Of a stretch of DNA of 64,000 bases, positions 8,094-15,648 are shown piece after piece; the stretch's first letter is position 1; every line of letters starts with the position of its first letter. A program made the translations under genes and the position numbers. Under the pieces are notes generated by a model. The model was not told where the DNA came from and made no database searches. It saw only the letters and a list, made by a program, of their open reading frames with translations. The DNA is from Cryptoclostridium sp964637365 (GTDB lineage: Bacteria > Bacillota > Dehalobacteriia > UBA7702), in assembly GCA_964637365.1 (NCBI GenBank), contig CAZWWH010000011.1, positions 1-64,000 on the forward strand. Reading direction: 5' to 3'.

Positions 8094-8558
8094 ATGATTT
8101 ACGGTATCTATTGTGAAACACCTATGGGAACCATTACTCTCACAGAGGAGGACTGCGCTTTGACGGGGCTTCACTTCGGCAAACAATCCTTGGCCGAAGA
8201 ACGGGAAACCCCCTTGCTGGAGGAGGCCAGGATCCAATTGAGCCAGTATTTTCAGGGACAGAGGCGCGTTTTTGATTTGCCATTACAGCTGAAAGGCACT
8301 CCCTTTCAGCGGGCTGTTTGGCAGGCTCTGGTGGAGATCCCCTACGGAGATACCCGGAGTTACGGCGAAATTGCCACCGCCATCGGTCGCCCCAAGGCCA
8401 CCCGGGCGGTAGGTATGGCCAACCATGTGAATCCTTTGGCCATTGTGGTGCCATGTCACCGTGTCATCGGAAAAAACGGCAGCCTGACAGGATACGCCGG
8501 GGGATTGGACTTCAAACGCTACTTATTGAACTTGGAAGCCGCCCACAGAGGCTGCTGA
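8094..8558 (+). CDS. ogt: methylated-DNA-[protein]-cysteine S-methyltransferase
   Basis: A 154-aa suicide alkyltransferase that repairs O6-alkylguanine. The active-site PCHRV is at residues 119-123, preceded by the HTH region RSYGEIATAIGRPKATRAVG and followed by GYAGGLDFKRYLL. The N-terminal domain is short, as in Ogt proteins lacking the Ada part. ATG start after GGAGGGG. No SAM- or Ada-like partner is present. Firm assignment; whether it is called ogt or adaB-like is convention. Confidence 0.92.
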   Translation: MIYGIYCETPMGTITLTEEDCALTGLHFGKQSLAEERETPLLEEARIQLSQYFQGQRRVFDLPLQLKGTPFQRAVWQALVEIPYGDTRSYGEIATAIGRPKATRAVGMANHVNPLAIVVPCHRVIGKNGSLTGYAGGLDFKRYLLNLEAAHRGC

Positions 8559-8604
8559 GCGATATTTTTTAGAATCAACGACAGTTTTGGAAGGGGGTCC
8601 TGAA

Positions 8605-10362
8605 GTGGATCTTTCATCACAATTTTCGCCCATCATGGCGGCCATTGCCGGTCTTGTTGATGCCCATCCCTGGATCGGCACTTGGTATACCTTTGGAGTC
8701 CGTTGGGTGCTGGCCTTTTTGGCTGTGTTTATCTTATTAAAATCTATTCGTTCCCTGCTCCAGGTTGAAAGCCCTTCGGAGATTTGGGCCTATTTGGGTT
8801 TCCCTAACGGCAGTAACGAGGCTCTGACCCATTGGGAGAATGTTTTAGGCCGGGCCGCCAGCTCCGATGTGGTTATCAATTTCCCCAGCGTTTCCCGAAA
8901 TCACGGCACGTTGGTGCGAGATGCCGAGGGCAACTGGACCTATAACGATTTAGGCTCCAAGGTGGGCTCCAAAGTCAACGGTGTGGAGGTCGCAGGTCCT
9001 ACGCCGGTGCAGATTGGCGATACCTTGACCCTTGGCGGCGTTGATTTTATGCTGCTTCCCGTCACGGTTAAGGAAAAGCGCATCAATGTAAAGCGCCGCT
9101 TTCGCCTGGGCCGTCCGGTGTCACCCTGGTCGTCTCTGATTGCCCTTACCGTTTTTCAGGTGATGACAGCATTGCAGTTGATCATCGCCTTGGGCGAGGA
9201 ATGCCCTATTTCCGTTCCTCTCTCCATTTTGGGATTGGCGGCAGTGGAGTGGTTTTATTTCCTGGCGCTGCGGGCTTTTCGTCGTGTGGGGTTCGAGATG
9301 GAGACCATTGCCTTTTTCCTATCGACGTTAAGCCTGGCGGTGACGGCTTCTTCTAATCCGGATGCCGTGTTTAAGCAGCTGGTGGCAATTCTACTGGGGA
9401 TCGGCTTGTTTCTTGTCCTATGCTGGTATTTGCGGGATTTGGATCGGGCAAAAAAAATCCGCTGGCCCTTAATCATCCTCAGCGTGATTTTACTTTTGAT
9501 TAACATTGTGTTCGGTACCACCAAATACGGCGCTCAAAACTGGGTGTCTTTTTGGGGGTTTTCCATCCAGCCTTCGGAAGTGGTGAAGCTATTCTTCATC
9601 TTCGCCGGCGCGGCGACCCTGGATGAGCTGTTTCAAAAAGGAAACCTTACGGTATTTATCCTGTTTTCCGGCTTTTGCTTTGGCTGTCTCGCCATTATGG
9701 GGGACTTTGGTACCGCAGCCATTTTCTTTATCACTTTCCTGGTGATTTCCTTCCTCCGCAGCGGCGATTTTTCTAAATTAGTGCTGGTGATAGGCGCCGC
9801 CGTTTTCGGCGGCATGATGATTCTCCGCTTTAAGCCCTATATCGCAAACCGCTTCGCCGCCTGGGGCCATGTTTGGGAATACGCCAGCACCACCGGGTAT
9901 CAGCAAACCCGCACCATGTGCGCTTCGGCCAGTGGCGGTCTCGTTGGCGTGGGAGGCGGTAACGGCTGGCTGCAAAATGTGGCAGCCGCCGATACGGACC
10001 TGGTTTTTGGGATTTTGAATGAGGAATGGGGCCTCATCATCGCCATTTTGGCGGTGCTCTGCATTGTGACTCTGGCGGTATTTGCTGTAAAATCCATTGT
10101 GGCGGGGCGCTCGGCATTCTATACCATCGCAGCCTGCGCGGCAACCTCGATGTTATTGTTTCAAACCATCCTGAACGTCTTTGGCTCCGTGGATATTCTG
10201 CCTCTTACTGGGGTTACCTTCCCCTTTGTATCCAACGGCGGTACCAGCATGATGGTCTCCTGGGGGATGCTGGCCTATCTAAAGGCTGCCGATACCAGGC
10301 AAAATGCAAGCTTTGCCATTAAACTTCCCAGTAAACGTGAATTGGGAGGGAAAAAGATATGA
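8605..10362 (+). CDS. FtsW/RodA/SpoVE-family glycosyltransferase with N-terminal FHA domain
   Basis: After one transmembrane helix (residues 20-45), residues 70-150 form an FHA domain (GRAASSDVVINFPSVSRNHG, then KVNGVEV), followed by a SEDS polymerase core with about ten membrane segments containing FQTILNVFGSVDILPLTGVTF-type motifs. It would polymerise lipid II, with the FHA domain sensing phospho-threonine. The start is the GTG at 8605, seven bases after AAGGGGG; the upstream in-frame TTG at 8587 overlaps that site. Its stop overlaps the start of the PBP gene, giving a cognate SEDS-PBP pair as in Actinobacteria and Peptococcaceae. Confidence 0.88.
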   Translation: MDLSSQFSPIMAAIAGLVDAHPWIGTWYTFGVRWVLAFLAVFILLKSIRSLLQVESPSEIWAYLGFPNGSNEALTHWENVLGRAASSDVVINFPSVSRNHGTLVRDAEGNWTYNDLGSKVGSKVNGVEVAGPTPVQIGDTLTLGGVDFMLLPVTVKEKRINVKRRFRLGRPVSPWSSLIALTVFQVMTALQLIIALGEECPISVPLSILGLAAVEWFYFLALRAFRRVGFEMETIAFFLSTLSLAVTASSNPDAVFKQLVAILLGIGLFLVLCWYLRDLDRAKKIRWPLIILSVILLLINIVFGTTKYGAQNWVSFWGFSIQPSEVVKLFFIFAGAATLDELFQKGNLTVFILFSGFCFGCLAIMGDFGTAAIFFITFLVISFLRSGDFSKLVLVIGAAVFGGMMILRFKPYIANRFAAWGHVWEYASTTGYQQTRTMCASASGGLVGVGGGNGWLQNVAAADTDLVFGILNEEWGLIIAILAVLCIVTLAVFAVKSIVAGRSAFYTIAACAATSMLLFQTILNVFGSVDILPLTGVTFPFVSNGGTSMMVSWGMLAYLKAADTRQNASFAIKLPSKRELGGKKI

Positions 10363-11717
10363 AGAAATTAGAAAAACGCGCCATTCTTTGCCTTATTTTG
10401 GCGGGCATGCTTCTATTGGGTCTGGCATTTTTTGTGTTCCAGTATGTGACCAAGGGGGACGATTGGGTTTCCTTTGCCGCGAATAAGCATCTTTACCAAA
10501 ACGGGGACTTAGTGCGAGGCTCCATTTACGATGTTGACGGCGACCTTCTTCTGGAAAACAGTGAGGATGGTACCGTTTATAACGATAGCGCTTCGGTGCG
10601 ACGCGCCACGATTCATGCCGTAGGCGATGTGGATGGCAATATCGGTAACGGCGCCGTGACTTCCTTCGCTGATAAACTTACCGGCTATAACCTCATTACC
10701 GGCGCTTATTCTCTGTCGGGCAAAGGCCGCAAGCTCTATCTCACCATTGACGATGAGGTTTGCCGTGTGGCCAATAAGGCTCTGAATGGAAGAAGCGGTA
10801 TGGTTGGCGTTTACAATTATAAAACAGGGGAAATTCTCTGTATGGTTAGTTCCCCCAATTACGACCCCATGGATCCGCCTGTCGTGGAGGAGGATGACGA
10901 TTCCGGCCTTTATCTCAACCGCTTTTTGAGCGGCGCCATTGTTCCCGGCTCCATTTTTAAGCTAGTGACTTTGGCGGCGGCAATTGAGAACAATGACGAT
11001 ATTTACGACTGGTCCTATGAATGCACCGGGGAGCTGCGTTTGGGCAACGACGTCATCACCTGTCCCAATGCCCACGGCAATGTGGACATTGCCAAGGCGC
11101 TCTCCGTTTCCTGCAACTGCGCCTTTGGCCAGCTGACCTTGGAGTTGGGCAATGAAACGATGAAGCAGCATGTGGAGGCGTTGGGCCTTACCAAAAGCCG
11201 CTCCATCGACGGCATCAAGACTGCGAAGGGGAAATTTACCTTCCCTGACGATAACGACGCCAGCCTGGCTTGGGCCGGTATTGGCCAGTATGAGGATTTG
11301 GTCAACCCTTGCACCATGCTGACGTATATGGGGGCCATTGCCAACGGTGGCCGCGCCGTGGTGCCGAAGCTGGTTCACACGGTGAAGACCCAAGGCGGCA
11401 TTCCCATGCATATTCCCTGGAAAAAACATACCAAGCGCCTGTTTGCTGAATCCACTGCCGATGAACTGGCAGAACTGATGCACAATAATGTTGTTACCAA
11501 CTATGGGGAAGGCAACTATCCTGGTCTTGACCTCTGCGCCAAATCCGGCACCGCTGAAGTGGGTCCCGGTCTGGAGCCCAATGCTTGGTTTGCCGGCTTT
11601 ATCCGCAATGAGGATCATCCCTATGCCTTTATTGTTCTGGTGGAAAACGGCGGCAGCGGCAGTAAGGTAGCGGGAAGAGTCGCCAATCAAGTACTCCAAG
11701 CTGCTGTGGAACGTTGA
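10359..11717 (+). CDS. class B penicillin-binding protein (PbpA/FtsI-like)
   Basis: A 452-aa protein with an N-terminal signal anchor (residues 8-30) and a C-terminal transpeptidase domain carrying all three motifs: S-x-x-K (PGSIFK, about residue 198), S-x-N (SCNCAF, about 250) and K-S-G (CAKSGTAEVG, about 392). The N-terminal dimerisation region is short, like mycobacterial PbpA. It overlaps the FHA-FtsW gene by four bases and certainly works with it in peptidoglycan crosslinking. Cytoplasmic membrane, active site outside. Confidence 0.9.
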   Translation: MKKLEKRAILCLILAGMLLLGLAFFVFQYVTKGDDWVSFAANKHLYQNGDLVRGSIYDVDGDLLLENSEDGTVYNDSASVRRATIHAVGDVDGNIGNGAVTSFADKLTGYNLITGAYSLSGKGRKLYLTIDDEVCRVANKALNGRSGMVGVYNYKTGEILCMVSSPNYDPMDPPVVEEDDDSGLYLNRFLSGAIVPGSIFKLVTLAAAIENNDDIYDWSYECTGELRLGNDVITCPNAHGNVDIAKALSVSCNCAFGQLTLELGNETMKQHVEALGLTKSRSIDGIKTAKGKFTFPDDNDASLAWAGIGQYEDLVNPCTMLTYMGAIANGGRAVVPKLVHTVKTQGGIPMHIPWKKHTKRLFAESTADELAELMHNNVVTNYGEGNYPGLDLCAKSGTAEVGPGLEPNAWFAGFIRNEDHPYAFIVLVENGGSGSKVAGRVANQVLQAAVER

Positions 11718-11752
11718 TCCTTTGCATGACGCAGATTTTGCGGAAATGAATC

Positions 11753-11790
11753 AACGCCAGGATCGGTTGAACCGGTTCTGGCGTTTTGAT
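11753..11790 (+). terminator. intrinsic terminator after the PBP gene
   Basis: AACGCCAG (11753-11760) pairs with CTGGCGTT (11778-11785); the inner CGGTT/AACCG extends the hairpin and TTTTGATT follows. It separates the cell-wall pair from the convergent gene. Confidence 0.85.
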
Positions 11791-12899
11791 TATTTATGGA
11801 GGAGGTACTGTAGCATTTTTTGGGGGTTTTCCAGAAATCTCCGTGTCAATTGGTAATGTTCCGTGTCCTGATAATCCACGGAGGCAATGCCTCGGTCCGA
11901 AAGCTCGTAAATTTGGGCTTCGGGAAATGTCATCAGAATTGGGGAATGCGTGGCGATGATAAATTGAGAATCGTTCTTCACCAAACGGTCGATTTCCGCC
12001 ATCAGGCGTATCTGTCCGGTGGGAGACAAGGCTGCTTCCGGTTCGTCCAGCAAATATAAGCCCTTGCCGCCAAAGCGGTATTTTGCCAAGGATAAAAAGC
12101 TTTCGCCATGGGACTGCCTGTGCAGCGACGTTCCACCATAGCTTTGTACTGCGCCCACTGAGATTTTTTCCAGATCATCAAGATAGGAGGCGGCATTGTA
12201 AAAACTTTCTGCCCGCAGAAAAAAGCCGTCTTGAGGGAAGCCTCGCTTTACCAGAGTCAGGGCGCCCCATAGCTCTGAATGGGTAGAGCGGGTGGAAAAA
12301 TTGAAATTTTTCGTGCCGCCCTCGGCATTGAAACCGCTAGCCACGGCAATGGCCTCCAGCAGAGTGGATTTCCCTGAGCCGTTTTCCCCTACCAAAAAGG
12401 TAACATTGTGGTGGAAGGTCAAAGAATTTTGTTCTTGTAAAAATTGTACCATAGGCAATTCCTGCAAATAGGAATCTTTGGTAAGGGGTTTGTCCAAAAT
12501 AATCTCAGAGATATATTGTGTCCCCAAGGAGGAAACTGTCTCTTGTGAGGGGACCGGAACTTTTGACGGTAGCTCTTTATGGTATAGATAGCGGAGATCA
12601 CCCAGCGACACGGCATAGGTTATTCCCAACTTTTCGGGATGGGATATCAAATCCTCCTTTTGCCACCGTCTTAGTTTTTTTATTTCCACTTCCAGTTTCG
12701 CCGCAGCTCTGTGGGATTCCGCCTCCCAGCAGCAGCAAAACCGTAGTACGCCATGGGCTCTTGTATACCTTGCGGCTCTGGCTCCACCGGCGGAGTGCTC
12801 CTTGAAACGGCGCTGCGGGTTGTTGGTGATGCCCGTATAATAGGATAAATCTTTGCATTGCAGGATGTAAACGTATGTGGTTTTGATTTCTTCAGCCAT
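11790..12899 (-). CDS. GIY-YIG nuclease domain fused to an ABC-type ATPase
   Basis: Residues 8-90 are a YhbQ/UPF0213-type GIY-YIG domain (TYVYILQCKDLSYYTGITNN, then RFKEHSAGG and an ARYTRAH segment). Residues 125-369 are an AAA/ABC-like ATPase: Walker A GENGSGKST near residue 170, a signature-like HGESFLSLAKYRF near 265, Walker B LYLLDEPEAALS near 280 and the H-loop ATHSPIL near 315. Stand-alone versions of both halves are common, the second as an ATPase of defence or repair function. The fusion is unusual and intact. It stands alone, convergent with the PBP operon, ATG start. Confidence 0.8.
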   Translation of the reverse strand: MAEEIKTTYVYILQCKDLSYYTGITNNPQRRFKEHSAGGARAARYTRAHGVLRFCCCWEAESHRAAAKLEVEIKKLRRWQKEDLISHPEKLGITYAVSLGDLRYLYHKELPSKVPVPSQETVSSLGTQYISEIILDKPLTKDSYLQELPMVQFLQEQNSLTFHHNVTFLVGENGSGKSTLLEAIAVASGFNAEGGTKNFNFSTRSTHSELWGALTLVKRGFPQDGFFLRAESFYNAASYLDDLEKISVGAVQSYGGTSLHRQSHGESFLSLAKYRFGGKGLYLLDEPEAALSPTGQIRLMAEIDRLVKNDSQFIIATHSPILMTFPEAQIYELSDRGIASVDYQDTEHYQLTRRFLENPQKMLQYLLHK

Positions 12900-13051
12900 A
12901 GCGGTTTCCTTTCTTATTTCAGCATAACATAAATAGTGATAGAAAATCTACATGAATTTGCTGAAAAAAGATAAGACATTTCTATTTGTTTGTGATATAA
13001 TCATAAAAAGAACTTTTGTTTATAGTAAAATTTAAAAAGGAGTGTTGATTG

Positions 13052-13597
13052 ATGAAAAGAAAAACATTATTATTTATGATTTGCTGTCTCGCCATCGGTA
13101 TGCTGGCGGCTTGTTCTTCTCATAAAGATTCTCAAGCTCAAGAGGATATTGGTGCGGATAAAGCTTTGGAAATCGCTTTAAAGCACGCCGGTGTAAATGA
13201 AGATGACGTTGTGAAGCAGAAAGTTCACTTGAGTAAGGATGACGGTATTGCCGAATACGAAGTGGAATTTTACGTCGGCAACGAGGAATATGATTACGAT
13301 ATTGACGCTGCTACCGGCGAGATTCGCAGCTTTGATTCGGATATCGACGATGATTTTTTTGATACCAAGGATAACAGCGGTGTGAATCAGGATTTGATCA
13401 GCGAAGCCGACGCCATGGCTCTGGTCTTGGAACGAGTCCCCGGCGCTTCGGAGGCTGATATTCGTATACACCTTGATCGAGATGACGGAAGGGACGTATA
13501 CGAAGGCGAACTGATTTATGATAAAGTGGAATATGAATTTGAAATCGACGCGGCCAGCGGCGAAATGATTCAATGGGAAGAGGAATCCCACCACTGA
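13052..13597 (+). CDS. PepSY-domain lipoprotein
   Basis: A 181-aa secreted lipoprotein: signal peptide with lipobox LAAC ending at about residue 21, then two PepSY repeats (IGADKALEIALKHAGV...DIDAATGEIRSFDSD and ISEADAMALVLERVPG...EIDAASGEMIQWE). PepSY proteins inhibit or chaperone proteases and metallo-enzymes at the cell surface. The start used is the ATG at 13052, after AAAGGAG; an in-frame TTG precedes it. The mature part is very acidic. It sits 39 bp upstream of uvrB but has no obvious functional link. Confidence 0.85.
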   Translation: MKRKTLLFMICCLAIGMLAACSSHKDSQAQEDIGADKALEIALKHAGVNEDDVVKQKVHLSKDDGIAEYEVEFYVGNEEYDYDIDAATGEIRSFDSDIDDDFFDTKDNSGVNQDLISEADAMALVLERVPGASEADIRIHLDRDDGRDVYEGELIYDKVEYEFEIDAASGEMIQWEEESHH

Positions 13598-13635
13598 GAT
13601 ACGAATATCCATCGAGACTCTGAAAGGACAACGTT

Positions 13636-15648
13636 ATGGATCAATTCAAGCTCGTGGCTCCCTATGAGCCCGCCGGCGGTCAGGCTGCCGCCATCGACTC
13701 TTTGCTCCGTTCCATCAACCAAGGGGAACGGGACCAAATTTTATTGGGCGTTACCGGCTCTGGGAAAACCTTTACCATGGCCAATGTCATTGCCAAGATG
13801 AACCGTCCCACCCTTATCATCGCCCACAATAAGACCCTGGCTGCACAGCTCTGCGGGGAATTTAAGGAGTTTTTTCCGGAAAACGCCGTGGAATATTTTG
13901 TCTCCTACTATGATTATTATCAGCCCGAAGCCTATGTGCCCCGCACTGATACCTATATTGAGAAGGACGCCTCCATCAACGATGAAATCGAAAAGCTGCG
14001 CCACGCCGCCACGGCAGCTCTTTTTGAGCGCCGCGACGTCATTATCATTGCCAGCGTTTCAGCGATTTACGGCTTAGGCTCCCCGGAGGATTACAGCACC
14101 ATGGCCGTAAGCCTTTGGGAAGGCCAGGAAATTTCCCGGGACGAAATCTTGAAAAAGCTGGTCTCCATCCAATATACCCGCAATAACATGGACTTGAACC
14201 GCAGTGAATTTCGGGTTCGCGGCGATGTGCTGGAAATCTTCCCAGCCTCCTATTCCGATAAGGTGATTCGGGTGGAGATGTTTGGCGATGAAATTGAGCG
14301 TATTGTGGAAACCGATATTGTCACCGGGGAAATTCTTCATAATTTGCGCCACACCATGATTTTCCCAGCTTCCCACTATGTCACCGAAGAGGGGAAAATG
14401 AAAGAGGCTGTGGTGGCCATTGAAAATGAATTGGAGGAACGGCTGAAGTATCTGCGTAGCGAGGATAAGCTGCTGGAGGCCCAGCGTCTGGAGCAGCGCA
14501 CCCGCTTTGATTTAGAAATGATGCAGGAGGTGGGCTACTGCCAGGGGATTGAAAATTATTCCCGCCATCTCACCGGCCGTAAGGTTGGGGAAGCCCCCTA
14601 TACTCTGATGGATTTTTTCCCCAAGGATTTTTTGCTGTTTATTGACGAAAGCCATGTCACCATTCCTCAAATTGGCGGGATGTATAAGGGAGACCGGGCC
14701 AGAAAGGAAATCCTCATTGATTACGGATTCCGCCTTCCCTCAGCTCTGGACAACCGTCCGTTGAAGTTTGAGGAGTTTGAAGAGAAAATCAATCAAATCG
14801 TCTATGTTTCGGCGACCCCAGGCAATTACGAGTTGGACAAAGGCGCCGCCATCACCGAGCAAATCATCCGTCCTACAGGGCTTCTGGATCCTAAAATCCA
14901 AGTGCGTCCCATCAAAGGCCAGATTGATGATTTGCTGGGAGAGATCAAACAGCGCATCGAAAAAAATCAACGGGTTCTCGTCACCACCCTGACCAAACGC
15001 ATGGCCGAGGATTTAACGAAATACCTGAAAGAATCGGGCATCAAGGTCAATTACCTCCACTACGACGTGAAAACCTTGGAGCGGACGGAAATCATCCGTA
15101 ACCTGCGACTGGGGAAATATGACGTACTGGTGGGTATTAACCTTCTTCGGGAGGGTCTGGATATTCCCGAAGTCTCCTTGGTGGCCATTCTCGACGCCGA
15201 TAAGGAGGGCTTCCTTCGGGCGGAGCGATCTTTAATTCAGACCATCGGCCGTGCCGCCCGTAACGCCGAGGGTTTGGTCATCATGTATGCAGATAAAGTC
15301 ACCGACTCCATGGCCAAGGCTATCAGCGAAACGGAACGCCGCCGCCAGCTCCAAATGGAGTATAATGAAAAACACGGTATCGTGCCGAAAACCATCATCA
15401 AGGACATCCGAGACACTCTGGGCATTTCCTATGAGGAAAAGGACAGAGAGGAAAAACTCTCGGAATTGGTCAAGAACAAGAAGAAACGGGAAAAAATCAT
15501 CGCTTTATTGGAAAAGGAAATGAAACAGGCCGCCAAACGGCTAGACTTCGAGAAAGCGGCGGAGCTGCGGGATATGATTATGGAGCTTCGCACTCAAGGC
15601 CGCGCAGCAGCCAGAACCATAGAACAGGAAACACAGGATAATGCGTGA
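13636..15648 (+). CDS. uvrB: excinuclease ABC subunit B
   Basis: A 670-aa nucleotide-excision-repair helicase-like protein. Walker A GVTGSGKT at residues 38-45, the DNA-inserting beta-hairpin segment YYDYYQPEAYVP at about 93-104, the DExH-like FIDESHV at about 336, helicase motifs V/VI (GINLLREGLD, QTIGRAARN) and a C-terminal UVR motif that binds UvrC. It receives damaged DNA from UvrA and hands it to UvrC. The end overlaps uvrA by eight bases. Complete and normal length. Confidence 0.98.
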   Translation: MDQFKLVAPYEPAGGQAAAIDSLLRSINQGERDQILLGVTGSGKTFTMANVIAKMNRPTLIIAHNKTLAAQLCGEFKEFFPENAVEYFVSYYDYYQPEAYVPRTDTYIEKDASINDEIEKLRHAATAALFERRDVIIIASVSAIYGLGSPEDYSTMAVSLWEGQEISRDEILKKLVSIQYTRNNMDLNRSEFRVRGDVLEIFPASYSDKVIRVEMFGDEIERIVETDIVTGEILHNLRHTMIFPASHYVTEEGKMKEAVVAIENELEERLKYLRSEDKLLEAQRLEQRTRFDLEMMQEVGYCQGIENYSRHLTGRKVGEAPYTLMDFFPKDFLLFIDESHVTIPQIGGMYKGDRARKEILIDYGFRLPSALDNRPLKFEEFEEKINQIVYVSATPGNYELDKGAAITEQIIRPTGLLDPKIQVRPIKGQIDDLLGEIKQRIEKNQRVLVTTLTKRMAEDLTKYLKESGIKVNYLHYDVKTLERTEIIRNLRLGKYDVLVGINLLREGLDIPEVSLVAILDADKEGFLRAERSLIQTIGRAARNAEGLVIMYADKVTDSMAKAISETERRRQLQMEYNEKHGIVPKTIIKDIRDTLGISYEEKDREEKLSELVKNKKKREKIIALLEKEMKQAAKRLDFEKAAELRDMIMELRTQGRAAARTIEQETQDNA

